Source: Breviolum minutum Mf 1.05b.01 (taxonomy: Eukaryota > Sar > Dinophyceae > Suessiales > Symbiodiniaceae). Taken from it: 64,000 nucleotides of DNA. Numbering within the stretch: position 1 is the stretch's first letter; each line of letters begins with the position of its first letter. A model generated the notes under the pieces. The model ran no database searches. It saw nothing but the letters and a program-made list of their open reading frames with translations, and was not told where the DNA came from. The stretch is from the NCBI GenBank assembly GCA_000507305.1, contig DF239629.1, forward strand, positions 1 to 64,000. The letters are read 5' to 3'. Below are positions 1 to 9,489 of the stretch, in pieces. The translations under genes were made by a program, and so were the position numbers.

Positions 1-210
1 ATGACAAGCTGGCATAAGACCGGCGCTCATCCATTTTACATAGGTATGTATATACACATATACACACATATATATGCACATAAATATACTTCTCAGAAGG
101 AATGTTTACATATTTTTCACTGGGACCTTTGGACTGACGATCTCATTAAAATGCTCCTTATCCAAAGGGGTAGCTGGTGATCACAAGAAGCTTGCTAATT
201 TTAGGATATA

Positions 211-313
211 TACACCCCCGAAATTTGACATAGCCCCTGAAAAATGATGGTTGGAACACTAGTTCCTCTTGGGAAGGCCTATTTTCAGCGGCTATATTAA
301 ATTTCCGGGGCGT
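211..313. repeat. ~103-bp inverted-repeat element (GAAATTTGACATAGCC type)
   Basis: The left end (TACACCCCCGAAATTTGACA...) and the right end (...AAATTTCCGGGGCGTA) are imperfect reverse complements over about 30 bp, giving a MITE-like hairpin. The inner part (CCTGAAAA...TTTTCAG) matches the inner part of the family-1 elements elsewhere in the window. No coding capacity. Confidence 0.6.
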
Positions 314-1984
314 ATCCCAGAATGAGGTGCCCCAAAAACTCGGGATGTCCAACTTGAAGATGCATCATTTTCCCATTTGCTTTGCGTCCCTCACTCATGT
401 TCTCTTTTTTTCGTTCGAAACCATGCCATGAATGTTTTTAACCCCATAGGATCCAGGTATGCTATATATTTCCCTCCATTTACTTAATAAACATCAACCA
501 AATGTATGTAAATAACGGTAAATATACCAGTCCCATGGATGGCATGGGTCAGACCCAACAAAAACCCCAACATCATCCCACACTCCCATGGTGAGGCCTT
601 GCGCCTTGAAGTTTTCCGCTGGTATGTCCTTATCGGAGCCATTTCGCATTTTTGAAAAACACATATCCCCAAGGGTGGACAAAAAAAAAGCATCCCCCAA
701 AAAGGAATCTTAAAAACATAAGCAAACACCCTGGGGGTCCAGGTCGACCATTCAATAAATAGCCTTTTGGAAAAGACCGTTATTTTAGTAGGGATTGTCT
801 TTGACTTCCAGGGTTTGAAAAAATAAAAACACTGGGTGCTTGTTTGAAATATGAGTTACGTTCACCCCCTAGTTGGGGACTAATATTTTTCAAAGGGGTT
901 GAAACCACCAACTAGAACATGTTTTTGTTGTGCGTGTTTGTTTCTTACACAAGGAAAATATCCCAAGCGTCCTATAAGGGGCTTGTTTGAAAGCCATGTA
1001 CACCTCGGAAAACTAACGAATGACAGGCTGGAAAACCGACCATGAATGAAGACGTATCTCCCATCAAACAGAATGATTTTTGCACATGAGTCATGTTACA
1101 CCTCCCGGCAAACCAACAAACACCTGGCTGGAATATGGACCAAGATTGGATTGAAGATGTCTTTTCTATGGGTTTGATGGGGATATTCCAGCCATCGCTA
1201 TGTTAGAGGGTAGCTGTCGGGGGTTTTTCGTAACGTCAGATCTCAGGATCCCAAAGCTGAAAACTGCGATGTGGACAGCAAGCGCACCTGTGACCTGGCG
1301 AGTTTTGGTGATATTTTTTGTATCCCACCCGGGTGGGTACTGTAGGGTTTTGATGGGAAGTTTTTGTTCACCCACGAAAACAACAATTTGACGGAAACGC
1401 CCTCCACGAAAACGAACATGGCAAGCTGGAAAATCCACCAAATTTGACAGATGTATTATTTAATTATGTTGAAAATTATAGGGGATTTTCCGGCCAATCG
1501 CCATGTTGGTTTTTCGGGAACCGGAAAGGTGCTGGGTGGTTGGGTCCAAGAGCGTCTACGTGGCATTGCACTTTTTTCGATGTATTGGCTCGTTCACACA
1601 GATTTCTTGAAAAGAATGGGGTTTGATCACCCAAAAAGGGCACAACAACACTGACCCTCCAGATCGCTGGAAAAATTCCCGAAATGACCTGTTTTTGGAA
1701 GTTGTTTTTAAAACTAGTCAGGACCGGTGTCTTTGAGCTGTTGAAATATTTACAATTGACTGGTGTAGGACCGGATTATTTGCATCAAATCAAATTTATT
1801 GTGAACAAAATGTCCACAAAGCTGACCTCAGATGTATATATGACTAACAAAAACATAGAAATAGAAAGAATGTACCTTAAGGTCAAAATAGATGGCTCTT
1901 TTTCGATACCATTTAAGGTAGGTGATCGTAAAGGGTCCGTATATATAAACCAATATGTAGGGAGTGTGCCATCTACTTTTCAAT

Positions 1985-2089
1985 TACAATCCCGTAAACT
2001 AACATAGCAATGAAACATGGACCCTTTGAAGATGTATTTCCTACTAAACATCGTGATATTTCATTGCTATGTTTGTTTACCAGAGGGTA
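1985..2089 (+). repeat. Family-1 inverted-repeat element
   Basis: Ends pair over about 30 bp: TACAATCCCGTAAACTAACA... against ...TGTTTGTTTACCAGAGGGTA. The plus strand shows a GTAAAC at 1994 inside the left end and a CAG at 2081-2083 inside the right end, so a 90-nt GT-AG intron could be cut from within the element. Flanking segments can be read in one frame across that junction, but this is weak evidence here. Confidence 0.65.
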
Positions 2090-2621
2090 CTGTAGATTTA
2101 GGCGCTTTGACCTTTGGCAAAATATTTCGAACCAAACCCGAGGCATGAAAGGAAAACCCCTTTGTGCTGCTGTGGAGGAGGCACACTGACAGATAGAAGG
2201 GTGACATACAAAGTTGGGTAGAATTTTGGTTGTAAAAAAATCAGGTGTTTTTTTTGTTTGGACATCATACAACATTATATATATATATTATTACTAAGGG
2301 ATCGATGCTAGTCAGTCTAGATTTCTAGATGATACCAGTTTTTTTGTTGGGATAGTTACGTATCACCAACGACATCCAAGTCTTTCAAACAAAAACGCAA
2401 TCCAGTAGGGGCCCAAGCTGTCAACTAGTGTTTTTTGATTGTACATGTTGTCTCCGGACTTGTCACATTTTCTTCCTGAGAAGGTGGAGGTCATGGGCCT
2501 TAGAAAAGTTTGAGGGAAACTGGATCTCTCACCAGACGAATTAGATGATGATTGCTTGGAAACAGCCCAGAAAAAACATCCGTAACTGATGACATCCGCT
2601 TATGAAAGACATTTCTTTTCA

Positions 2622-2716
2622 GGATTTCAAAATAGCTAAGCTTCAATCGCTTGTTAGTTTCATGTCTCGAAAGAACAATTTGCTTGTTTTTTGCAGATGG
2701 ACTGATACCGCTTCAT
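2622..2716 (+). CDS. Candidate exon, product unknown
   Basis: An open segment follows a good acceptor (tttcttttcag). It reads DFKIAKLQSLVSFMSRKNNL and then LVFCRWTDTA. The LVFCR..DTA string is faintly like helicase C-domain motif IV (LVFxxTxxxA), but this is only a visual resemblance. No donor or neighbouring exon could be fixed. Real exon or chance open frame cannot be decided without transcripts. Confidence 0.25.
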
Positions 2717-3048
2717 GACCCACCTTGCAAAGAAGCAAAACACTGGCATGTAAGAACTCGGGACTTATCTCTGTGTGTTTTTCAGTGAACATAGCACATC
2801 CGAGCAGTATCGACCTTCGCCTTTCATTTCGGGCTCTCAGTGAGGGAATGATTCAATGATGATGTGCCCCCCCTTGAGAATCCAAGTCCTTTTCGTTTAA
2901 AAGGATTGAGGTAACCACAATCCAATCCTTATGCCAAAGGATTCTGCAAGTCAGATGTTTTTCGTATTTTTTCCCAGCTGTACATCCTGTGAAGGGATTC
3001 AACCAGATGTTTTTTTTTCCCAGCTTTCCTCAGCTAATGGTTTGGGTT

Positions 3049-3123
3049 GGTGGTTTGGGGCCCGGTGGTTGGGATTCTAAGGGGGATTTAATCGGAATCC
3101 AAACCACCGGGCCGAAAAACCAC
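3049..3123. repeat. Hairpin: GGCCCGGTGGTT inverted repeat
   Basis: GGGCCCGGTGGTTGGGATTC (3058-3077) is followed about 16 nt later by its near reverse complement GAATCCAAACCACCGGGCC. The outer GGTGGTTT/AAAACCACC also pair. It lies beside a CACCC..TTGGGGAAGATG dispersed repeat (3120-3220) whose relatives are near 870, 32330, 35810 and 42780. Confidence 0.6.
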
Positions 3124-3750
3124 CAATCTATTTGGGGAAGATGAACCCAATTTGACGAGCATATTTTTTCAGATGGGTTGGTTATGTTGGTGAAAAACCA
3201 CCAAGCAGATTAGCTGAAAATCATACCTGTGTTTTTTTTCAAAAATTTTCTAAGTCTTCGGCGGTCAGATTCAAGCATCTACCCTCCGAAGGCCTCAGGA
3301 TGCGATCGCTGCAGCACCACCAGGATGACTTGTCACATTTTTTTTAGGTCCCGGAAATCCCAAGCTGAAAACCTTTGGTTTGACACGAGCCAAGATCCTT
3401 GGGCCTGGGTGTCTTTGCCTCTCCATATCAGTGGCAAATGAAGGTTTAGGTTGGGATACCCGCCCTAGTAAACATATAATAATCGTGGTGGTGACTGATC
3501 CTGGGTACGGGGACAATCCAAGTTATACTCCTTTTCTCAAACCATTCTCACGACGGACCGCCGGAATTTCCTACGGCGGCAGGCCTCCAGTCAAACCCTT
3601 GTGATGCATGATACGCAAGGTCGCCCTGAGGCGTGAAAAGTTCGGGATGGATTCAGATCCGCTTCACTGAAGTCACAGATGTATCACTATAGGGGTAACC
3701 TGATGGCCTTCATCATCAGTCAAGATTACCAATTGGCTAAACCTTAAAGG

Positions 3751-3756
3751 TCATCA

Positions 3757-3786
<30 letters not shown>
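3751..3786. repeat. (CAT)n microsatellite
   Basis: About eleven CAT/ATC triplets with one interruption. No long ORF of interest runs through it. Confidence 0.9.
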
Positions 3787-3790
<4 letters not shown>

Positions 3791-3865
3791 TCAGAAGGTC
3801 ATCATCAATCATCTAGGTGGTGTTTTCAATGACTTAGTACTCTCAAGGGTTGAAGTCGCACCCGG

Positions 3866-4155
3866 TCAAGTAAGATGTTTGAATTAGTTGCGGAAGTGTC
3901 ACCCCAAAAGTCGCACCAAGACGCGTTTAGCTGCAGGTCCATGTTGAAATTGTGATATGCAACATGTTTGAACAGTAGTTGGCGTGAAATACCTATGGAA
4001 GAATGAAGAGAAACTTGTAAATATTCAGCACCGATTCAGGTAAAATGCTTGAGTTAGTTGCAAAGTAGTTCAAATCCAAAACTCTGACGAAGTCGCGGTT
4101 AGTTGGGCTTCCATGTTGAAATTCTGATATTGAACGTGTTCGCAGAAGGGTCTGC
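3866..4155. repeat. Diverged direct duplication, unit ~170 bp
   Basis: The segment around 3869-3985 (GTAAGATGTTTGAATTAGTTGC ... CCATGTTGAAATTGTGATAT) is repeated with substitutions around 4040-4150 (GTAAAATGCTTGAGTTAGTTGC ... CCATGTTGAAATTCTGATAT). Followed at 4380-4440 by short ACCTCGTTC-type tandem copies and at 4490-4555 by GGTGCTGCTGCTGG copies. Confidence 0.6.
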
Positions 4156-4468
4156 TGGAAGCATCTTTGTAAAGCACTTGCAGTGATACATTCATGTTCT
4201 GTTCTTATCGCTGGTGATGTGAGATGATGTGATGTGATGAGGTTGCGCGATGTGGTTGTTGATGTCATCATTCCAACCATTCTCTTTCACATGCAGGGTA
4301 GGTGCTTGTGAGCGAGCTTTTACGTGTTTCTTCAGCGGGATAGGCAGTAAAGTTCGTGAAACTTTGAGGGTCTCCTTCGGACCTCATTCGGACCTCGTTC
4401 GCACCTCGTTCCGAACCTCGTTCGGGCCTCGTTCCAAGAACGGTTTTTGAAGGAACTTGGACATCTGA

Positions 4469-5150
4469 ATGCTTGGTGCTGCTACTGGTCTGGTGCTTGG
4501 TGCTGCTGCTGGTGCTGCTGCTGCTGGGTGCTGCTCCTGCTGGTGCTACCGCTGGTGTTATACTGGGGTCTTTCGCGCAAAGCGCTTTGTAGCCATTGAG
4601 CATTCGTTTAATCCTGTAGTTGGCGACATTACACTTGAACAGGTGAATGCAAATCTTCAGGGTGCAAAACTTGCGCATTGTGTTTGGGAATGGGCAAAAA
4701 CGCTGCAATGGCCATCAGAAAATTGCGAACATCCACCGATGGCTTCATGGGGTATTACTTGGTTTGAACTTATGATCAACTTCATTGTTTTAACTGGGGA
4801 ATTTCCTCCAATCAAGGTGTCCGGACATGGTTCGTCAGTAACTTTTGTGCCATATAAAGACTCCGAAGGTATGATGCAACTTTCTTCACGTCGTATGGCT
4901 AGTCATTTGTGTCTGGCATTTCAAAATCTTGTGCAATGTGTGCAAAGTTTGACTGGCATTAAAATTATACCTTCTATTCCTCGGAAAAAGAGTGCATCGA
5001 TGCTTAGACTTGGATTTCAAGGTTTGATTCTTACGAGCTTTCCTTTACGTCCAGTCTTGAGACGAGCACAAGAAACTATGGCATTTGTTTTCTCAAAAAT
5101 TGCGAAATTGGATGGTGCAAAAATCTTGAAGTTACCACTAAGCGTTCCTT
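4469..5150 (+). CDS. LINE-like ORF, C-terminal fragment (upstream part)
   Basis: A long open frame (about 227 codons up to the insertion point). The first ~30 codons come from GCTGCTGG repeats and may not be coding. From about residue 40 it reads as a compact protein end with ASWGITWFELMINFIVLTGE, PYKDSEGMMQLSSRRMAS and an R..SMLRLGF segment. From memory this resembles the region after the RNase H domain in LINE-type retroelement ORFs of dinoflagellates. No RT catalytic motif lies in the window, so this is a 5'-truncated copy. The frame runs into the inverted repeat of the 6.55-kb element at 5151 and stops by chance at 5179. The continuation appears on the far side of the element at 11697. 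Family assignment rests on recollection, not on a search. Confidence 0.6.
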
Positions 5151-5180
5151 CCCTGAGACTCCAAGAAGCTCATTTTTGAG
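5151..5180 (+). repeat. Left terminal inverted repeat
   Basis: CCCTGAGACTCCAAGAAGCT then CATTTTTGAG. The first 20 bases match the reverse complement of 11677-11696 exactly. The match continues six more bases if one base is skipped. Confidence 0.85.
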
Positions 5181-5345
5181 AAGCCAGTTTGGGAAGCCGC
5201 TTCTTGGCTCAAAACCTGGCTTCCCAAATTGGCTTCCAGGATTTCAAGAAGCTGCTTCTTGAAGCCTAAAAAAGTGGCTTCTTGAAGCTTGCAAGAAGCT
5301 TGTTTTTTTGGCTTCCAGAATTGGCTTCTAGAATTGGCTTCTTGA
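5181..5345. repeat. Left subterminal AAGAAGC/GCTTCTT cluster
   Basis: Many copies of GCTTCTT, AAGAAGC and GGCTTCC(A) in both orientations, including the palindromes AAGAAGCTGCTTCTT and CAAGAAGCTTG. The piece AAGCTTG-T(7)-GGCTTCCAGAATTGGC is shared almost exactly with the right subterminal region near 11370. In transposons such clusters are usually transposase-binding sites; here that is inference. Confidence 0.75.
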
Positions 5346-5687
5346 AATTATGATAATATACATTGTTATAATGTGTATCTTGTTTATGCATTGGACAATG
5401 AAATCAGGCTGCTTTTTTTCCTTGCTGAGTTACAGTTTTGTGTGCAGTTGGAATCTTTTTCCAAGCTCAAGCAGCTTTTTCAAGCTAAAGCACAGGAAGC
5501 CTTGGCAGGCTCATAAGGACTGGCAGCAACACTGGTCAAACCACAAGTAGTTTACTCATGATTGGATCAGTGCTGATCTGACCTTAAAACAATTGAAAAT
5601 ATAGAAGCTTTTTCAAGCAAAAAAAAATCCATACAGCTTTTTCAAGCTAAAGGCAAGCCAAGAGCAGCTTTTTCAAGCTAAAGTGCT

Positions 5688-5993
5688 TCAAACCACTTTG
5701 CTAGCTTTGTCCAAGCTAGGCCATGGCTGTCTGGACATCCACCTGGTTAGCACTGTTTCAGCAGTTGGCTTTGCCTTGCCACCTCTTCTGAATGACATCT
5801 TTTGAATCGCATGGGCAAAAGTTTCATCCCTGTAATTCCAACTGTCTTTAGGGTTTGCACCCTGCTTGACCAGATCTGAGATGTGGCCACAGAGATGGGC
5901 CTTTGGCAGGCAATGCCATAGCTTGGTCTCTTCAGGGTTGAGCAGCAAAGTTTCTTGCTCCAATGCTAGGAATTGTTCCACTGCCTTCCCCAT
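5688..5993 (-). CDS. Element ORF 5: repeat-associated protein, C-terminal module
   Basis: 101 codons, product unknown. Contains LWHCLPKAHLCGHISDL, then SWNYRDETFAHAIQ and RRGGKAKPTAETVLTRWM. From memory, LPK.H..H....WNY.DE.F strings followed by an RRGG segment recur in uncharacterised dinoflagellate proteins. The GNRA hairpin at 5994-6007 lies directly before the first codon, and the one at 5703-5717 encodes SLDKAS near the C-terminus. It lies on the same strand as, and downstream of, ORF 4, and may be the end of the same decayed reading frame. Confidence 0.5.
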   Translation of the reverse strand: MGKAVEQFLALEQETLLLNPEETKLWHCLPKAHLCGHISDLVKQGANPKDSWNYRDETFAHAIQKMSFRRGGKAKPTAETVLTRWMSRQPWPSLDKASKVV

Positions 5994-6206
5994 AGCTTTT
6001 GCAAGCTCACCACCAAAGGAAAAAAATCAAAAGCATGGACCCCCCCCCCATTCCATTGCAACTTTTGCAAGCTGTCTGTATTGGAAGGTGCCAATTCTAG
6101 GCTGGCCTTCATCATTGGAGCCTTTGCAGGCTAAATATGTTCCCAGCCACCCATGTGGCAGCAGAAAAGGGTGCCACCTGAGCCTGTTGGCTTTCTTTTG
6201 TTTATC

Positions 6207-6515
6207 TCATAAAGGGATCTTACACCAATAAAGCTTTCCCCAAGCTGATTGTTTTTTCATCCATCTTAGCAATGTTCTTGCTGCATTGTGCACACCACTG
6301 TTCTTGGAGGTAACTTGGTTTTTGAAGGCATGTCTGAATTTAAGCCCAGCTTTGGATGACTTTGCCAACAAGGAGTTGGCCTTCTTGGCTGAGATTTGGT
6401 TAGCTGCATACAAATCATTCAGCTCCTCTCCCAACTGGTTGTCAGCAATTTCTTGCTCTTCCTCTCTGAGCCTCTTGCTGGAACTACTCATGTTGGTGAC
6501 TTGTCTGTGAGCCAA
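6207..6515 (-). CDS. Element ORF 4: repeat-associated protein, N-terminal module
   Basis: 102 codons. A likely better start is the internal Met at MSSSSKRLREEE. Then comes EELNDLYAANQISAKKANSL and HNAARTLLRWMKKQS. I recall similar openings (DLYxxN.IS..R...L then NAAR.LLR) in abundant uncharacterised dinoflagellate proteins. No enzymatic motif visible. A hairpin with a 5-base loop (6232-6246) encodes SAWGKLY. Confidence 0.5.
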   Translation of the reverse strand: MAHRQVTNMSSSSKRLREEEQEIADNQLGEELNDLYAANQISAKKANSLLAKSSKAGLKFRHAFKNQVTSKNSGVHNAARTLLRWMKKQSAWGKLYWCKIPL

Positions 6516-6809
6516 ACAGCAAGGCAGTTGGCAAACTGCCCCTAATATTTGGTGGGTCTACATTCCCTTTTCTTAGTGTGTCTACATTACCACTGTTTGT
6601 TTTGGTGGTTTACAACACAACTTTTTATTTTGTGGGTTTGCAGTAGCAGTAGCACAGCAACCCCTTTGTAGCCTTGTGCAAGAGCCCTCTTGTCTGGAGG
6701 GTGAAAGCCTTTGCAGGCTAAAGACTTGCAAGCTAGCAAGATATGGTAGCCTTTGCAGGCTGCATCTTTTTGGCTGTGAGCACCCTGGGCCCTTCTTGGC
6801 AAAGCTTTT

Positions 6810-7796
6810 TCAAGCTGACTGTGGGATCTGTGACCACAGCTGCTTCTGTGCAAGCAAATTCTTCCTCAAGGCTGTCACTTCCTGATCCAATTCCGTTTGG
6901 AGATTTTTGACATCCTCCACTTTGGCCCAAGCAGCCTCTTCTCCCAAGCCTTCTTCCAGGCTAGTGGCAAGTGTGGCAATCTTTTCCATCCATTGGCTTT
7001 TTGTTTTTTTGTAAGCCACCAAAGCTTTGTCCAAGCTCTTGATTCTTTCTTCTCTTTGGTCCTCATGCTCAGGCAGGAGCCTAGCATTCTTCACGCTTTT
7101 CAACTGTATCTCTGTCTTGTCTATCTGGTTCCCATAGGAAGTCAAACTCCCTGTGAGCCTGCCATAGTACCTTTTGTAACCATCCTCAGCCTTTTCAGGC
7201 TCTTCCTCTTCTTTGTCCTGAAGAGAAGCATCAGTCTTTGCAGACTTAACACCTTTGCCACCCAGCATGAACTGCTTGGCTTCAGGTGCCACCTTCAAAG
7301 CATTTTCCACATGCTCAAACTGCTCAGTAGTCAGATTTTCATCCTGCAGCCTTTGACAGGCTTCTGTGGTGCTCCTCCTTTCATCTGTGTCTTCATCCAG
7401 CAACCTGACCTCAGCATACACTTGCTTCACTCCAAGTTTGGCCAGGGCTTTGTTCTCATGGTCCCTGATTGGTAAGCCTTCACAGGCTGCTTCTGCCAAT
7501 TGCTTGAAGTCTGGATCCTGTCGATCCACTCCAAGCATGATGGCATGCTGACTCACAGTCATCCAGCCTTTTGCCAGGCTACTCTTGGTGCTTGTGACCT
7601 GCTGGGATGACTTGTGAATTGACTTCTTGGCAACATCAGGGTCAAGGAGGAACACATTATAATAAAACTCTCTCTTGCCCTGTGTGCGCTTCTCTTTAGC
7701 AGCATTAAACTGCTCTCTCAACTTTGGCTTACCTTTTTTAGCCAGGGAGTTGACTTGGTTTCGAACATCCACCCATGCATTCTTGTTGGGTGCAGG
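6810..7796 (-). CDS. Element ORF 3b: coiled-coil protein, same frame as ORF 3a
   Basis: About 328 codons. The frame opens straight after a TAG at 7797-7799 and reads PAPNKNAWVDVRNQVNSL. It contains KREFYYNVFLLDPDVAKKS, SLAKGWMTVSQHAIMLG and CEGLPIRDHENKALAKLGVK; the last third (from about residue 210) is charged and coiled-coil-like. It ends at a TGA formed inside the hairpin at 6803-6816. Five hairpins inside the frame encode different peptides: SLAKGW, ACEGL, ACQRL, EPEKA and SLDKA. I recognise this protein type only as a repetitive dinoflagellate family of unknown function. Confidence 0.55.
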   Translation of the reverse strand, partial: PAPNKNAWVDVRNQVNSLAKKGKPKLREQFNAAKEKRTQGKREFYYNVFLLDPDVAKKSIHKSSQQVTSTKSSLAKGWMTVSQHAIMLGVDRQDPDFKQLAEAACEGLPIRDHENKALAKLGVKQVYAEVRLLDEDTDERRSTTEACQRLQDENLTTEQFEHVENALKVAPEAKQFMLGGKGVKSAKTDASLQDKEEEEPEKAEDGYKRYYGRLTGSLTSYGNQIDKTEIQLKSVKNARLLPEHEDQREERIKSLDKALVAYKKTKSQWMEKIATLATSLEEGLGEEAAWAKVEDVKNLQTELDQEVTALRKNLLAQKQLWSQIPQSA

Positions 7797-8051
7797 CTAG
7801 CCTTTCTCAGGCTTCTCCCTTTTTCTAGGACTGGCCTTAGCCTTAGCTTTTGCAAGCTTCTTGGGGGAGAAGTGTTCTTTTTTCACAGCAACCATTGCTG
7901 GCTTTACCACCTGGTCTTCCTCTTCTTCTTCCTCCTCAGCTTCTTCCTCAGCCACTTCTGGCTCTTTCTCCTTTGGTGTAGCCTTTTCAGGCTTCTTGGC
8001 AGCTTTCTTTGGTGTGTTTCTAGCCTTTGCAGGCTTCTTCTTTGGAGGCAT
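7797..8051 (-). CDS. Element ORF 3a: lysine/glutamate-rich N-terminal region
   Basis: 84 codons starting MPPKKKPAKARNTPKKAAKK, with an acidic run (EEEAEEEEEEEDQ) and basic PKK/AKAKAKA segments. Highly charged and disordered; possibly a nucleic-acid-binding tail. It ends in PEKG then TAG. The next codons continue in the same frame as ORF 3b, so the two probably formed one protein of about 410 residues that now carries a single in-frame stop. Hairpins at 7799, 7845, 7980 and 8022 encode PEKG, LAKA, PEKA and PAKA. Confidence 0.5.
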   Translation of the reverse strand: MPPKKKPAKARNTPKKAAKKPEKATPKEKEPEVAEEEAEEEEEEEDQVVKPAMVAVKKEHFSPKKLAKAKAKASPRKREKPEKG

Positions 8052-8294
8052 GGCTCGAACTAGGGCTGTAATTTTGAATCTATTTAGGAATTGTTCGATA
8101 TGGTTCTTAAAGTTTTTTTAGTTACATATATGTTAATCGACATGATACCACCTCAAAGGTGGCATACAAGTATAACCACCAAAACTCAAAAGCTTGCATG
8201 CTCTGGGGATTTTTTTTGAACAGTTGAAAAGTGGCCACAAACAAAATCAAAAGTTGGAACCAAAAATTCCTCCACATTTTTTCTCTGGATTTTT

Positions 8295-8470
8295 TTGGGA
8301 ACCCAAAAAAAACCCAAAAAGTTGCAAAAATGCAACTTTGCAACTTTGCAACTTTTTCATGTTGTAGTCTTTTTTAATTGTTTTTTAATTAAAAAAGGTA
8401 AGAAGGTCCAAAAGTTGCAAAGTTGCAAAGTTGCAAAGTTGCATTTTGCAACTTTTTTGGTTTTTTTGGC
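8295..8470. repeat. Inverted GTTGCAAA heptamer clusters
   Basis: Plus strand has CAACTTTG repeated near 8330-8357 and AAAGTTGC repeated four times near 8414-8441, so the two blocks form a long imperfect hairpin around a T/A-rich centre. No ORF of interest. Confidence 0.7.
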
Positions 8471-8516
8471 CTCAAAAAAAAACCACCAAAAAAATCCACC
8501 AAAAAAAATGGAATTC

Positions 8517-9190
8517 CAATCTGAGAAGTTTGGATTCCAGGAACCTTCTCCCTATTTTTTTGGTGATGCCTTCATCTCAAAAATTTGCATTTGAGAAACC
8601 TGTTTCCCTAAGTTTGTGGGGGGCCTTTATCTCAAAAGCTTACATTCTAGGAGCCTGTTCCTTTTCATATTTGTGTGGGAAAAAAATCTCACAAGTTTCC
8701 ATTCCAGGAACCTTCCCCCTAAATTTTTGTTGGGAAAAAATCTCACAAGCTTCCATTCCAAGAACCCTCTCTCAAAATTTTTGTGGGAAAAAATCTCACA
8801 AGCTTCCATTCCAAGAACCTTCTCCCTAATTTTTTTGTGGGAAAAAAATCTCACAAGCTTCCATTCCAAGAACCTTCTCCCTAATTTTTTGTGGGAAAAA
8901 ATCTCACAAGTTTCCATTCCAGGAACNCCTTCTCCCTAATTTTTTGTGGGAAAAAATCTCACAAGTTTCCATTCCAGGAACCTTCTCCCTAAGTTTTTGT
9001 GGGGCCAAAATGTGACAAGTTTCCATTCCAGGAACCTTCTCCCAAAAATTTTGTGGGGCCAAAATGTCACAAGTTCCCATTCCAGGAACCTTCTCCCTAA
9101 AATTTTGTGGGACCAAAATCTCACCAGCTTCCATTCCAGGAACCTTCTCCCTGAGATATGTTTGTGTGAGGCCTTAATCTCAAAAAAATA
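8517..9190. repeat. 54-bp tandem array, about nine clear units
   Basis: The core TTCCATTCCAGGAACCTTCT recurs at 8697, 8751, 8804, 8859, 8912, 8967, 9021, 9074 and 9129, spacing 53-55 bp, with weaker units before 8690. Each unit then has C(C)CTAA, T-run, GTGGGA, A-run, TCTCACAAG. The long open frames through it on both strands are products of the repeat. One N at 8927. It lies between element ORFs 2 and 3. Confidence 0.9.
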
Positions 9191-9489
9191 CATTTAAAAA
9201 ATCCATTTGTGGAACATTCCCCCTACTTTTTTTGTGGGATCTTCACCTCAAATTCTTTCATTTGAAAAGTTTTTCCCTTTAGTGCCCCTTAAAAAAAACT
9301 GTTCCCCTCCAACCACAAAAAAAAACAAACTCACCTGGACCCCAAACCGCTGACAGCTAAAGCCTTTTTTCAAAAAGAAACCTCAGCTCATGCAGTCTGA
9401 GTCAGCATGGTAGCCTTTGCAGGCTAAAGAGGTACATGCTAATCGACATGGTAGCCTTTGCAGGCTAAAAAAGGAATAGGATTCACAAA

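Noticed and set aside
1166..1654. Several 60-90-codon ORFs on both strands
   Set aside because: Overlap on opposite strands with no splice context or recognisable product.
2450..2590. In-frame TGA between two coding-looking pieces, as if TGA were sense
   Set aside because: One isolated case; other open segments end normally at TGA. An intron or a chance frame is simpler.
8616..9197. Overlapping ORFs on both strands with repeated METCEIFSHKK or SFHSRNLLP units
   Set aside because: Translation of the 54-bp tandem array; no independent coding evidence.
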